Shown one piece after another: positions 10,541-22,538 of a stretch of 43,531 nucleotides of DNA (positions are counted from its first letter, which is position 1; every line of letters begins with the position of its first letter). The notes beneath the pieces are model-generated. The model had not been told where the DNA came from. It ran no database searches and saw nothing but the letters and a program-made list of their open reading frames with translations. The translations under genes and the position numbers were made by a program. The DNA is from Myxococcales bacterium (GTDB lineage: Bacteria > Myxococcota_A > Polyangia > Palsa-1104), in NCBI GenBank assembly GCA_003170275.1, contig PNAM01000018.1:1-43531 (forward strand). Direction: 5' to 3'.

Positions 10541-11319
10541 CAGAACAGCACGTGGAAGGCGCCGCCGAAGAAGATGGCGTCGCGAAAGCCGACGTCGACG
10601 TCGAAGGCCAGGTGGCGGTGCACCTTGAAGCGCATCCCGACCTGCACGTTGATCACGATCATGACCGGCGGCTTGTTGTCGCTGACGTGGCGGTGCGGAT
10701 CGTCGGCGAGATCGATGGAGCCCGCCTTCTCGGTCGCCCGCAGCTTGGCCTCGGTGTCGGCGCGGCCGAGCGGGATGTCGACCGTCCCATCGGGCGTGTG
10801 CGGATAACACTTGGTGGTATCGGAATAATTCTGCGCGGTGCACTGCCGCCCATCGTTGATGCTGTGCACGTCGCCGAGCACCAGGCCGAGGCCGACGCCC
10901 GCGCCGTAGCGCAGCTCGAACCAGCGGTTGAACGCATGATGACCGATGATCGACACGTCCGCCGAGAGGAACGTCAGCTGCCCGAAGCCGCCGAACTGCA
11001 CGTAGTGCGTGTCTTGCGTGGCATCGTGCCCGTTGCCGAGATAGTTTCCGTCGGCGAGCGAGACGAAGGTGAGATCGAGCGAGGTGACCACGTCGTAGGT
11101 CGGGTGGCGCACGATGAATTCGGCGCCGCCGGCGATGCTCTGCAAGCCCGAGGTGGTCTGCACGAACGGCGCGAGCATGGCCGGGGTCACCCACACGCCG
11201 CGCAGGCGGGCGCCGAGCGCGTACTTCGCGTCGCCGTCGCCGGGGTTGCCGCCGGGGTCGCCCCGGGCTCCGCTCGCCAGCACCGTGACCACCATCACAG
11301 CCGCGAGCGCACGACGCAT
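10540..11319 (-). CDS. Outer-membrane beta-barrel-like protein
   Basis: 259 residues with an N-terminal signal peptide (MRRALAAVMVV core, cleavage after GARG). Alternating hydrophobic strands with glycine/aromatic pattern follow, and the last residues end in a typical barrel signature (GGAFHVLF, C-terminal Phe). The central stretch has two cysteines that could form a disulfide. Start ATG 11319 gives a clean signal peptide and fits the -10 element just upstream. It is the first gene of a two-gene operon with the C39-like peptidase. Function not recognised. Confidence 0.72.
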   Translation of the reverse strand: MRRALAAVMVVTVLASGARGDPGGNPGDGDAKYALGARLRGVWVTPAMLAPFVQTTSGLQSIAGGAEFIVRHPTYDVVTSLDLTFVSLADGNYLGNGHDATQDTHYVQFGGFGQLTFLSADVSIIGHHAFNRWFELRYGAGVGLGLVLGDVHSINDGRQCTAQNYSDTTKCYPHTPDGTVDIPLGRADTEAKLRATEKAGSIDLADDPHRHVSDNKPPVMIVINVQVGMRFKVHRHLAFDVDVGFRDAIFFGGAFHVLF

Positions 11320-11327
11320 CCGATGCG

Positions 11328-11336
11328 AGTGTACCA
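11328..11336 (-). promoter_or_regulatory. Extended -10 of the barrel-protein operon
   Basis: Minus-strand TGGTACACT (TG-N-TACACT) ends 8 bases before the ATG at 11319, implying a leaderless or nearly leaderless mRNA. It lies 13 bases from the divergent element at 11350-11358. Confidence 0.4.
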
Positions 11337-11349
11337 CCGCGACCCGGCT

Positions 11350-11358
11350 TGATAGACT
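11350..11358 (+). promoter_or_regulatory. Extended -10 of the metzincin lipoprotein gene
   Basis: TGATAGACT (TG-N-TAGACT) predicts a start near 11365, which is itself a GTG in frame with the gene. No Shine-Dalgarno is present. Confidence 0.4.
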
Positions 11359-11361
11359 AAT

Positions 11362-13077
11362 GTGGTGGGAAGACTGCTCGCTCCGCTGGTCCTGGTGTGC
11401 CTGATGTTCTCGTGCACCCCGGACAACGCGACCGGCGCCGTCGGCGATCCGTGCGGCGTGTGCACCATGGGCCTGGCGTGCGCCACGGATTTTCCCGGCG
11501 GCTACTGCACGACCGACTGCAGCACCGTGTCGTGCGCGGACGGGCAGACCTGCAGCACGGTCGCCGGGCAGACCCTGTGCCTCAAGAACTGCACCGCCTC
11601 GAGCGACTGTCGCGACGGCTATCAATGCTTCGGCGGCGTGTGCACGCTCGACTGCAACGTCGACGACGACTGCGGCACCGGCTTTCACTGTGACACCGGC
11701 GCGTGCAAGCCCTACGACGGCGCCGCGCTCGGCGCGAAGTGCGTGATCGACACCGACTGCTCGTCGCGGCTGTGCCTGCTCGGCGCGTGCGTGCAGAGCT
11801 GCAACCGCGACAACGCCTGTCCGACCGGCCAGACCTGCGGCCTGAACGCCGTCGGCCAGAACGACCCCACGCCGACCACGCAGATCCGCCCGGCCTGCGT
11901 CGCACGCCGCGGCACGGGCGCGTCCGGCGCCGCCTGCGCCGCCGACGGCGACTGCGATCGCGGGACCTGCCAACTCGGGATCTGCGTCGAGCTGTGCGCC
12001 ACCGGATCCGATTGCCACAGCGTGGGCTCGACCTGCGCCAAGATGGTGATCGTCCTCGACGACGAGAGCATCTCCAAGTTCAACGGCTGCCTGCCGTCGT
12101 CGGGCACGCTCGAGTTCTCCGGCGACTCGAGCTTTCTGCCGCTGCCCTCGAACGCGCAGTCGTTCGCCATCTACAGCCGGCTGTCGGTCTTCGACTTCAC
12201 CAACTTCATCGGCGTGACCATGCTGGTCGATCCGAACGGCGCGACCATCTACACGCCGCCCGCCACCGCCGCCGATTTCTTCACGCTGCCGATCCGCTAT
12301 CAGCCGGCCGAATCGACGTCGACCATGCTGGTGCCCAACTCGCCGAGCACCTCGCTCATCCCGGGCGTGTACCAGTTCGACGTGCTGGCCGAGCGACCGG
12401 TGGGCATGACCACGCGCGTCTACGTCAAGCTCGGCGACGCGCCGATCGCGAGCGGCTCGATCTCGCTCAACTTCTACGTCACCGATCTGTCGAGCGCCTG
12501 CAAGGTCGTCACCGCAGCGACGGGACCCACGATTCTGGCCACGGACATCGCCGACATCAAGATGATCTACGCGCAGATCGGCATCACCATCAGCGAGGTC
12601 ACCTTCCACTCCACGACCGCGCCGAACAGCCTGCGCGAGAGCCTGGACCCGACCGTGCAGCTGCCGGATCTCGACAACCTGTTGCAGGCCGCGACCACCG
12701 GCCAGCCCACCACGCCCGGCCTCGACGTGGTGCTGGTGCGCGCGATCACCGATCAGAACGGCAACAACGTGGGCGTGCTCGGCATCGCGGGCGGCATCCC
12801 CGGCTCGCCGGTGCTGGGCACGCCGCACTCCGGCGCGGTGGTGTCGATCGCCAACGATTGCGGTCAGAGCCTGCTCGGGCCGGTCGCCGCGCACGAGCTC
12901 GGCCACACGCTCGGGCTGTTCCACTCGGTCGAGCAGCAGGGCCAGCATGATCCGCTGAGCGACACCAGTGTCGACGGATCGTCGAACCTGATGTTCTGGG
13001 AAGAAAACTCCGGCCGCCACCTGAGCCCGCAGCAGGGTCAGGTGCTGCGCAACGATCCGAAGGTGAGGCTGCCATGA
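11362..13077 (+). CDS. Cysteine-rich lipoprotein with metzincin-type zinc protease domain
   Basis: 571 residues (570 if the GTG at 11365 is used). A lipoprotein signal ends in LMFSC at about residues 14-18. Residues 25 to about 240 hold repeated units of the form C-x-x-D-x-D-C-x-x-G-x-x-C-x-x-G-x-C, which should form disulfide-bonded mini-domains. A beta-rich middle domain follows. Near the C-terminus lies HELGHTLGLFH, the HExxHxxGxxH zinc site of metzincins, followed about 30 residues later by a methionine in SSNLMFW that could be the Met-turn. It is therefore probably an active surface-anchored metalloprotease. The next gene starts within its stop codon (ATGA). Confidence 0.85.
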   Translation: MVGRLLAPLVLVCLMFSCTPDNATGAVGDPCGVCTMGLACATDFPGGYCTTDCSTVSCADGQTCSTVAGQTLCLKNCTASSDCRDGYQCFGGVCTLDCNVDDDCGTGFHCDTGACKPYDGAALGAKCVIDTDCSSRLCLLGACVQSCNRDNACPTGQTCGLNAVGQNDPTPTTQIRPACVARRGTGASGAACAADGDCDRGTCQLGICVELCATGSDCHSVGSTCAKMVIVLDDESISKFNGCLPSSGTLEFSGDSSFLPLPSNAQSFAIYSRLSVFDFTNFIGVTMLVDPNGATIYTPPATAADFFTLPIRYQPAESTSTMLVPNSPSTSLIPGVYQFDVLAERPVGMTTRVYVKLGDAPIASGSISLNFYVTDLSSACKVVTAATGPTILATDIADIKMIYAQIGITISEVTFHSTTAPNSLRESLDPTVQLPDLDNLLQAATTGQPTTPGLDVVLVRAITDQNGNNVGVLGIAGGIPGSPVLGTPHSGAVVSIANDCGQSLLGPVAAHELGHTLGLFHSVEQQGQHDPLSDTSVDGSSNLMFWEENSGRHLSPQQGQVLRNDPKVRLP

Positions 13078-13637
13078 AGCGCATCTGCTCCGTGCTCGCG
13101 TCGCTGGCGCTGCTTTCGGTCGCGGCGCACGCGGCGCCGTCGCAGCGCGAGCTCGCCCGCCTCGATCGTTTGCTGGCGGGCGTCGAGCACGTGCCGGGCG
13201 CCGACGAGATTCGCCGGCTCGGTCCGGGCACCGACGCTGCGCTCATCACCTACGCGAGCGACGCGCGCGCCTCGCGCCTCCGCCGGCTGCGCGCGGTCGC
13301 CGCGCTGCGCTTCGTGCCTTCGATTGCGGCGCACGCCTTCCTCGATCAGCTGGTCGCCGAGCGCGCCAAGGCCACCGACGGCGCCGACGTTCTAGATCTG
13401 GCGGCGGCGCTGGGCGCGCTCATCCCGTACGGTCACGACGCGCTCGCCACCGAGCTCCGCTACCTGACGCACGCCTCGGCCGACGTGCGTCAAGCCGCCG
13501 CCGCGGCACTCGGCCAGCTGCACGAGCCGGACGCCCGGGGCGCGCTCGCCGCGCGGCTGATCGCCGAACGCGACGCCGGGGTGCACGTCGCCGTCGAGCG
13601 CGCGCTGCACGAGCTCGATCGTCCCGCCGCGCGCTGA
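13074..13637 (+). CDS. Exported HEAT-repeat protein
   Basis: 187 residues with signal peptide (cleavage after AHA-AP). The rest is alpha-helical and Arg/Ala-rich, with HEAT/PBS-lyase-like repeat signatures (DVRQAAAAALGQL, then a related unit ending VHVAVERALHEL). No catalytic motif is seen. ATG overlaps the stop of the metzincin gene, so it is co-expressed and could bind or regulate that protease in the periplasm (inference). It converges with the NtrC-type gene, with 3 bases between. Confidence 0.75.
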   Translation: MKRICSVLASLALLSVAAHAAPSQRELARLDRLLAGVEHVPGADEIRRLGPGTDAALITYASDARASRLRRLRAVAALRFVPSIAAHAFLDQLVAERAKATDGADVLDLAAALGALIPYGHDALATELRYLTHASADVRQAAAAALGQLHEPDARGALAARLIAERDAGVHVAVERALHELDRPAAR

Positions 13638-13640
13638 CCG

Positions 13641-15062
<1,422 letters not shown>

Positions 15063-15070
15063 GTCGCTAC

Positions 15071-15076
15071 ATTATA
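15071..15076 (-). promoter_or_regulatory. -10 of the NtrC-type regulator gene
   Basis: A perfect TATAAT on the minus strand ends 8 bases before the ATG at 15062. No good -35 and no Shine-Dalgarno are seen. The predicted transcript has a leader of about 2 bases. Confidence 0.5.
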
Positions 15077-15083
15077 CGGCTAG

Positions 15084-16457
15084 TTAGATGCGGATCTCTT
15101 TCCAGCCGCCCTCGGCGAATTTCCAGCCCATGATCAAGCAGAGCAGGATGACGTAGGCAAACGCCCCCGACCACACGCCGAGGATGCCCAGGTCCATTCG
15201 GATGCCGCAAATGTACGCCAGCGGCACCAGGCAGAAGAAGTGCAGCCCGAACTCGACGAACATGACGAAGCGCGTGTTGCCGGCGCCGAACAGCGCCTGC
15301 GTCAGCACGATCGCGGCGAGGATCGCCGGGAGCAACAGGCCGCAGATGCGCAAGATCGGCCGGCCCACGTTGATCACCGCTTGATCGCGCGTGAACACGT
15401 GCAGCACCGAGCCGGGCACCGTCGCGACGATCGCGCCGATCACCGCGGTGATGTACACGCCCAGCTTCACCGCTTCCCAGCCGTAGCGCTCGGCCAGCTT
15501 GATGTTCTTGGCGCCCATCGATTGCCCGACCAGCGTGGCGGTCGCGGTGCCGTAGGCGATGCACGCGGTGAACGCGAGCATGAGGATGTTGATGATGTTC
15601 GAGGTCACCGTCGCGTACACCACGCCGTCGCCGGCGCGCTGGTCGAGCAGCCCCGCGATCTTGACGAACAGCCCGAAGCCGGACATCACGAAGATGGTCG
15701 CCACCGCCGACGGCGCCGACAGTTTGACCAGCTCCCACTGCTGCTTGCCCGACAGCGCCGACAGCCGGTAGTTGTGGTAGCGCACCCGATATTCGGGGAG
15801 CAGGCTCCACAAGATCATCAGCCCCATGCCGATGTACGAGCTGATCATCGACGCCAGGCCCGAGCCGGCCACGCCCATGCGCGGAAAGCCCCACTTGCCG
15901 AAGATCAGCGCGAGGTTGAGGAAGAAGTTGATGACGTTCATGGTGAGCGCGGCGCCCATGTGCACGCGCGTGTGGCCGAGCCCGTCGAACCAGCTCTTGT
16001 AGGCGATCGCGGTGACCATCGAGACCACGCCGATCATGCGCCAGCGCAGAAACGGCATCCCCAGGCGGACCACTTCGGGGTTGGGATGGAAATAGGGGAA
16101 CACCACCGGCACCAATAGATAGCCGGCAATCGCCATCACCGTCGAGGAGGCGAGCGCGACGATGATGGTGTTGAACATCACCTGGCCGGCCTTCTCGGGC
16201 TCGTTCTCGCCGTAGCGCCGCGCGGTGAGCGCCTGCGCGCCGACCGAGATCGCCGACAGCGAGCCGCCCACCGCCCACATCAGGATCAGCGAGATGGTCA
16301 CCGCGGTCTGGCCCGACGACGCCTCGGCGACCGGGAGGCGGCCGATCAGCGCGTGATCGACCAGGTTGATCGCGGTCTGCGAAATCATCGCCAGGACCAC
16401 GGGAGCGGCCAACGTAGCGATGCGCTTTCCGAGGACGCGGTCGACTGCCAGATTCAT
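15084..16457 (-). CDS. MATE-family multidrug/cation exporter
   Basis: 457-residue integral membrane protein with about twelve hydrophobic segments in two related halves. The N-terminal part (RIATLAAPVVLAMISQTAINLVDHALIGRLP) is typical of MATE (NorM/DinF-type) transporters, which exchange Na+ or H+ for organic cations or other small molecules. ATG 16457 is chosen because it begins directly before the first amphipathic segment; longer versions add a non-conserved N-terminus. It is divergent from the Pal-like gene. The substrate cannot be predicted. Confidence 0.9.
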   Translation of the reverse strand: MNLAVDRVLGKRIATLAAPVVLAMISQTAINLVDHALIGRLPVAEASSGQTAVTISLILMWAVGGSLSAISVGAQALTARRYGENEPEKAGQVMFNTIIVALASSTVMAIAGYLLVPVVFPYFHPNPEVVRLGMPFLRWRMIGVVSMVTAIAYKSWFDGLGHTRVHMGAALTMNVINFFLNLALIFGKWGFPRMGVAGSGLASMISSYIGMGLMILWSLLPEYRVRYHNYRLSALSGKQQWELVKLSAPSAVATIFVMSGFGLFVKIAGLLDQRAGDGVVYATVTSNIINILMLAFTACIAYGTATATLVGQSMGAKNIKLAERYGWEAVKLGVYITAVIGAIVATVPGSVLHVFTRDQAVINVGRPILRICGLLLPAILAAIVLTQALFGAGNTRFVMFVEFGLHFFCLVPLAYICGIRMDLGILGVWSGAFAYVILLCLIMGWKFAEGGWKEIRI

Positions 16458-16514
16458 CGGGGACAGGGAGTTGTAGCCGAAGGACCCTACCGATTCAAGG
16501 AGCCCGTCAATAGG

Positions 16515-16543
16515 TTGACACGGCACACCGACGGGGCTAGCTT
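16515..16543 (+). promoter_or_regulatory. Promoter of the Pal/CpoB-like operon
   Basis: Perfect -35 TTGACA (16515-16520), 17-base spacer, -10 TAGCTT (16538-16543, three of six). The start would be near 16550, one base before the ATG at 16551, so the transcript is probably leaderless. Confidence 0.55.
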
Positions 16544-16550
16544 CCCAACC

Positions 16551-17258
16551 ATGCAACGCTCCGTCATCTTATTCGCGCTGCTCGCGGCGCTCGCATCGCT
16601 GTCAGGCTGTGGTCCGGACTACCCCAAGTGCGCCCGGGACAAGGACTGCAAGGAGAAGGAATATTGCGTCAACGGCATGTGTCAACAATGTCGTGACACC
16701 AGCGATTGCAAGAAGGGCGAGGTCTGCAACAAGGGCCGTTGCGAAGCCGGCGCCAAGACCTGCAGCGACGACGCGCAGTGCGGCCAGGACGAGTCGTGCA
16801 TCGACGGCAAGTGCACGCCGTGCGCGAGCGACGATCAGTGCGGCGCGGGCGGCAAGTGCAACCACGGCAGGTGCCAGCGCGCCGCTACCATCAATCAAAA
16901 GGATCCGAACGAGGGCAACCTGCCGCCGCCGGGCGCGTGCCAGCTCGAGCCGGTGTACTTCGACTTCAACGAGTCGGTGCTCTCGACCGACGCCACGTCC
17001 TCTGTCGAGCGCAACGCGGACTGCCTGAAGAAGGTGGCCGGGCGCGGCGCGACGCTGGTGGGCCGCACCGATCCGCGCGGCACCGAGGAGTACAACCTGG
17101 CGCTCTCCGACAAGCGCGCGCAGTCGGTGCGCGACCGGCTGCAGCGGCTGGGCGTCGAAGCCGGACGCTTGAAGACCGTCGCCAAGGGCGAGCTCGACGC
17201 CAGCGGCACCGACGAGAGCGGATGGGTCAAGGACCGCCGGGTCGACGCCCAGTGGTAA
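16551..17258 (+). CDS. OmpA/Pal-like lipoprotein with cysteine-rich spacer
   Basis: 235 residues. A lipoprotein signal ends in SLSGC. About four cysteine-rich repeats follow (C-x-x-D-x-D-C-x-x-G-x-x-C-x-x-G-x-C pattern) up to roughly residue 110, then an OmpA C-terminal domain. That domain has the YFDFNES strand, GRTDPRGTEEYNLALSDKRA and a final WVKDRRVD, carrying the Asp and Arg that bind diaminopimelate in peptidoglycan. It should anchor the outer membrane to the cell wall like Pal. The disulfide-rich spacer is unlike enterobacterial Pal. The following CpoB-like gene overlaps its end, consistent with a Tol-Pal-type envelope role. TolB and TolQRA are not in the window. Confidence 0.9.
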   Translation: MQRSVILFALLAALASLSGCGPDYPKCARDKDCKEKEYCVNGMCQQCRDTSDCKKGEVCNKGRCEAGAKTCSDDAQCGQDESCIDGKCTPCASDDQCGAGGKCNHGRCQRAATINQKDPNEGNLPPPGACQLEPVYFDFNESVLSTDATSSVERNADCLKKVAGRGATLVGRTDPRGTEEYNLALSDKRAQSVRDRLQRLGVEAGRLKTVAKGELDASGTDESGWVKDRRVDAQW

Positions 17259-18064
17259 AGACGGCGCTGTTCAGCGGCGTGCTGCTGGCGCTGTCGGGTT
17301 GCCTCACGCTCGAGGACGGGCAGAACCTTCGCAAAGAGATCAAAGACGTCCGCGATCTGTCGGCGAAGAACGAGGTGCGCGCCGGCGAGCTCGCCACGCA
17401 GATGGACGAGCAGCTCGCGCGGCTCAAGGGCGTGGTCGACGAAGCCAACAAGGTGGTCTTGCGCAACTCCGCAGACGTGGGCGGCAAGGTCGACAAGATG
17501 CAGCTCGACCTGGCGCAGATCACCGGCCGCATCGACGACCTCCAGCACGCCGAGGACGCGCTCACCAAGCAGTTCCAGGACTATCGCGCGTCGTCCGACA
17601 CCAAGCTCGAGCAGCTCACCAACAACTCGACGGTGTCCAAGTCGCCGCCGGTGCCGGAGACGCCCGACGGCGTGATTGGCGAGGCCGACAAGCGCTTCCT
17701 CGCGGCGCAGTGGGGCGATGCGCGCCGGCTGTACGACGCGTTCCTCAACCGCTATCCGCAGGACGCGCGCGCCCCCAAGGCGCAGTTTCAGATCGGCGAG
17801 TCGTATCTGAACGAGAAGAAGTTCGCCAACGCGATCAACGCCTATCAGAAGGTGATCGACAACTTCCCCAAGTCCGACGTCATGCCCGACGTGATGTACA
17901 AGGACGGGCTGGCGTTCTATGCGCTCAAGTATTGCACCGACGCGCGCACGTTCTTCCAGGAGCTGCTCAAGCGCTACCCCAAGACCACCTGGAAGAAAGA
18001 CGCCAACGACCAGCTCAAGAAGCTGCTCAAGGACGTCAAGGACAAGAACGCCTGTTCATCCTGA
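17252..18064 (+). CDS. CpoB/YbgF-like Tol-Pal lipoprotein
   Basis: 270 residues. Lipobox LALSGC follows a short hydrophobic core. A coiled-coil region (about residues 25-120, heptad Leu/Val with many charged residues) is followed by three TPR-like repeats ([25 protein letters not shown] and two more), the architecture of CpoB/YbgF. That family coordinates peptidoglycan synthesis with outer-membrane constriction. Unlike E. coli CpoB it appears to be lipid-anchored. The GTG start overlaps the Pal-like gene by 7 bases. Confidence 0.85.
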   Translation: MVKTALFSGVLLALSGCLTLEDGQNLRKEIKDVRDLSAKNEVRAGELATQMDEQLARLKGVVDEANKVVLRNSADVGGKVDKMQLDLAQITGRIDDLQHAEDALTKQFQDYRASSDTKLEQLTNNSTVSKSPPVPETPDGVIGEADKRFLAAQWGDARRLYDAFLNRYPQDARAPKAQFQIGESYLNEKKFANAINAYQKVIDNFPKSDVMPDVMYKDGLAFYALKYCTDARTFFQELLKRYPKTTWKKDANDQLKKLLKDVKDKNACSS

Positions 18065-18081
18065 GCAGCGTCGAGTAGCTC

Positions 18082-18414
18082 ATGAAGGATCCCGAAGCAC
18101 CCGATCGAAGGTTCGCGCAGGGCAATCCGTTTGCCCGTGCGGTCCTGCCCGACGACGAGAAGGCGACCAGCCCGGTGATGTACGTGGTGTTCGGGCTGTT
18201 GTCGCTGGTGCTGGCGGCGATCTTCGTGGCCGCGATGGTGTTGCCGCCGCTGTTCACGCACACGCTGATCATGCGCGGCCTGCGCACCGGGCGTCCCGGC
18301 ATGCTGGCCGCCGGCATCGTCATGGCGCTGATCTACTTCCTGATCGTGTTCTCCGTCGGCAAGCGGCTGATGTCGCGACCGAAGCCGCCGCCCGAGACGC
18401 CGCCTACCGAGTGA
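18082..18414 (+). CDS. Small two-helix membrane protein, unknown
   Basis: 110 residues. A charged N-terminal part (about 30 residues) is followed by two hydrophobic segments (about 33-55 and 75-93) separated by a basic loop, with a proline-rich tail. No family recognised. It lies 17 bases after the CpoB-like gene and probably belongs to its operon. Its last 11 bases overlap the convergent thiE gene. Confidence 0.7.
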   Translation: MKDPEAPDRRFAQGNPFARAVLPDDEKATSPVMYVVFGLLSLVLAAIFVAAMVLPPLFTHTLIMRGLRTGRPGMLAAGIVMALIYFLIVFSVGKRLMSRPKPPPETPPTE

Positions 18415-19024
18415 ACGCGGCGACCACCGCACGCGCGGCGGTGGCGATGTCGGGCGCGCCGTTCACCGCGGCGATCAACGCGGCGGCGCTGGCGCCCGAG
18501 CGCGCGACGTCCGCGACCCGGTCCAGCGTGATGCCGCCGATTGCGACGACGGGTGTTCCCAGCGCGCACACCGCGGCGAGCTGCGCGAGGCCGACGATCG
18601 GATCGGGGTTCTCTTTGCTGCGGGTCGCGAAGCACGGGCCGAAGCCGAGGTAGTCCGCGCCGCCGGCGATCGCCGCGCGCGCCTGCTCGGGAGTATGCGT
18701 GGAGACGCCGATCAGGAACGGCTTCGGCGCGAGAGCGCGCGCGTAGGCGAGCGGTAGATCGTCCTGCCCGAGGTGCACGCCGTGCGCGCCGCCGGCCAGC
18801 GCGACGTCGAGCCGATCGTTGACGATCAGCGTGGCCTCGTGGCGCCGGCACAACGGCCGCAGCTCGTCGACCACCGCCAGCATAGCCGCCGCCGACGCGC
18901 CCTTCATGCGCAGTTGCAAGATGCGCGCGCCGCCGTCGAGGAGCTGCCGCGCGAGCTTGCCGCCCGGCGGCCCGCCTCCGCGCAGCGGCAGATCGACCAT
19001 CCCGTACAACCCACGCAGCTCCAT
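18404..19024 (-). CDS. thiE: Thiamine-phosphate synthase
   Basis: 206-residue TIM-barrel enzyme joining the pyrimidine (HMP-PP) and thiazole phosphate to make thiamine phosphate. Family motifs are present: [71 protein letters not shown] and [11 protein letters not shown] 19024 is preceded by AAGG at a usable distance, and a GTG one codon upstream is an alternative. It is a lone thiamine gene here, with no TPP riboswitch visible upstream. It diverges from uvrB across 39 bases. Confidence 0.93.
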   Translation of the reverse strand: MELRGLYGMVDLPLRGGGPPGGKLARQLLDGGARILQLRMKGASAAAMLAVVDELRPLCRRHEATLIVNDRLDVALAGGAHGVHLGQDDLPLAYARALAPKPFLIGVSTHTPEQARAAIAGGADYLGFGPCFATRSKENPDPIVGLAQLAAVCALGTPVVAIGGITLDRVADVARSGASAAALIAAVNGAPDIATAARAVVAAFTR

Positions 19025-19038
19025 CACTGCACCTTCAT

Positions 19039-19060
19039 GGCGCGATGATACACTCGCGCC
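19039..19060. repeat. Inverted repeat over the uvrB promoter
   Basis: GGCGCGA (19039-19045) and TCGCGCC (19054-19060) form a perfect 7-bp inverted repeat with an 8-base spacer. The spacer and first base of the right arm contain the extended -10 TGATACACT (19046-19054). Its position suggests an operator or an mRNA hairpin just before the uvrB start. Confidence 0.5.
19046..19054 (+). promoter_or_regulatory. Extended -10 of uvrB
   Basis: TGATACACT (TG-N-TACACT) ends 9 bases before the uvrB ATG at 19064. No Shine-Dalgarno is seen. The same -10 hexamer appears at 11328-11333 on the other strand. Confidence 0.4.
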
Positions 19061-19063
19061 ACG

Positions 19064-21078
<2,015 letters not shown>

Positions 21079-21082
<4 letters not shown>

Positions 21083-21894
21083 GCGAGCCGGCGTACATCC
21101 ACGGGTACACCGACGCGGAGGCGGCGCGGCTCGAGGCGCAGGCCGAGTTCCTCGCGCCGTGGCTGTTCGCCGATCTCGATCTGGGCGGCGTGCACACGCT
21201 GCTCGAGGTGGGCATCGGCGTGGGCGCCGAGACGCGGCTGTTGCGCGCGCGCTGGCCGGAGCTGCGCGTGATCGGCGCGGATGTGTCGCAGGGCTCGCTC
21301 GAGCGCGCGCGACAGACGCTCGCGGGCGATCTCGACGCGGGGCGGGTCACGTTGCTGCGCGGCTCGGGCGCGCGGCTGCCGCTGGCGACGGCGTCGGTCG
21401 ACGCGGCGCTGTTCGTCTGGGTGCTCGAGCACGTCCCCGATCCGCAGGCGGTGCTGCGCGACACGGCTCGCTGCCTGAAGCCGGGCGGGCGGCTGTTCGC
21501 GCGCGAGGTCTACAACCGCAGCTTCCTGGTCGAGCCGCGCCGCCCGGTGATCGACGAATACTTCGACGCGCTCTCGGAAGCGCAGCGTCGCGGCGGCGGC
21601 CATCCCGACATCGCCGCGCGCCTGCCCGAGCTGGCCGAGCGCGCCGGCCTCGAGGTGATCGATTTCCGCTTCGTCCCCGCGCTCGCCGACGGGCGCGATC
21701 CGGTGCAGCGCACCGCCTTTCTGCGCTACTTCGAGGGGATCTTCCGCTCGGCCGAGCCGCAGATCCGCGCGGCCGGCGTGTTCCCCCCCGAGCGCATCCC
21801 CGAGGTCTGGCGGGCGTTCGATGAAGTGGTCGCCGCACCCGACGCGCTGTTGTGCTACATCGGCGGTCGGTTGGAAGCGCGGAGGAGAGCATGA
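21079..21894 (+). CDS. Class I SAM-dependent methyltransferase
   Basis: 271 residues with a Rossmann fold: motif [16 protein letters not shown] (SAM binding), an acidic residue after the second strand ([12 protein letters not shown]), then [13 protein letters not shown] and LKPGGRLF (motifs II/III). It resembles the Methyltransf_11/25 group; the substrate is unknown. ATG overlaps the uvrB stop (ATGA), and its own stop overlaps the ankyrin gene start. Presence behind uvrB is probably operon packing, not evidence of a repair role. Confidence 0.88.
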
Positions 21895-22454
21895 GTCAGG
21901 CTTCGACGGTGTTGACGGCGCTGTATGCGGGCAAGAAGGACGAGGCGGCGTACCTGGCGTCGAAGAAGTCGTCGCTTGATCTGTTCGAGGCGGCGGCGCT
22001 GGGCCGCACCGCTCGCGTCACCGAGCTCCTCGAGCAGCACGCCCCGCGCGCGAAGAAGTTCGCCGACGACGGATACACCGCGCTGCACTTGGCCGCGTTC
22101 TTCGGCCACGTCGAGGCGGCGCGGGTGCTCCTCCAGCACGGCGCGGAGGTCGACGCGATCGCGCGCAACCCGACGAAGGTCACACCGCTGCACTCGGCGG
22201 CGGCGATCGGCTCGCGCGAGCTGATCGTGCTCCTGCTCGACGCCGGCGCGCGCGTCAACGAAAAGCAGAAGGGCGGCTTCACCGCGCTGCAGGCGTGCGC
22301 GCTGCAGGGCAACGTCGAGCTGGTGCGCTTGCTCCTCGAGCGCGGCGCGGACCCGCTGTTGCGGGCCGACGATGGACGGAGCGCCGAAGGCATGGCGCGC
22401 GAGAAGGGCCACGCGGCGGTGGTCGCCGCGTTAGGCGAAAGGAAGCGTAAATGA
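21891..22454 (+). CDS. Ankyrin-repeat protein
   Basis: 187 residues with about four ankyrin repeats (DGYTALHLAAFFGHVEAARVLL, KVTPLHSAAAIGSRELIVLLL, GGFTALQACALQGNVELVRLLL, partial DGRSAEGMAREKGHAAVV). It is a cytosolic protein-binding module with no enzymatic part or signal peptide. A strong Shine-Dalgarno (GGAGGAG) lies just before the ATG, which also overlaps the previous stop. The ATGA at its own end may couple it to the next frame. Confidence 0.9.
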   Translation: MSQASTVLTALYAGKKDEAAYLASKKSSLDLFEAAALGRTARVTELLEQHAPRAKKFADDGYTALHLAAFFGHVEAARVLLQHGAEVDAIARNPTKVTPLHSAAAIGSRELIVLLLDAGARVNEKQKGGFTALQACALQGNVELVRLLLERGADPLLRADDGRSAEGMAREKGHAAVVAALGERKRK

Positions 22455-22497
22455 GTGAGCGCAACGCGCGAACGATCAATAATGGAAAAAAATGCGT

Positions 22498-22538
22498 GGC
22501 CCGTGGGGCCGCGCAAGTCATGGGCGCGAAGCGTCCCA
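22498..22538 (+). promoter_or_regulatory. Two hairpins before an exported-protein start
   Basis: GGCCC/GGGCC with a 3-base loop (22498-22510), then TGGGCGC-GAA-GCG(T)CCCA (22521-22538) with one bulged T. The second hairpin contains the A of the ATG at 22538. An A-rich patch lies upstream (22480-22493). This could be a structured 5' leader. Confidence 0.35.

Noticed and set aside
11320..13020. Minus-strand extension upstream of the barrel-protein gene
   Set aside because: Antisense to the metzincin gene. The signal peptide begins at 11319.
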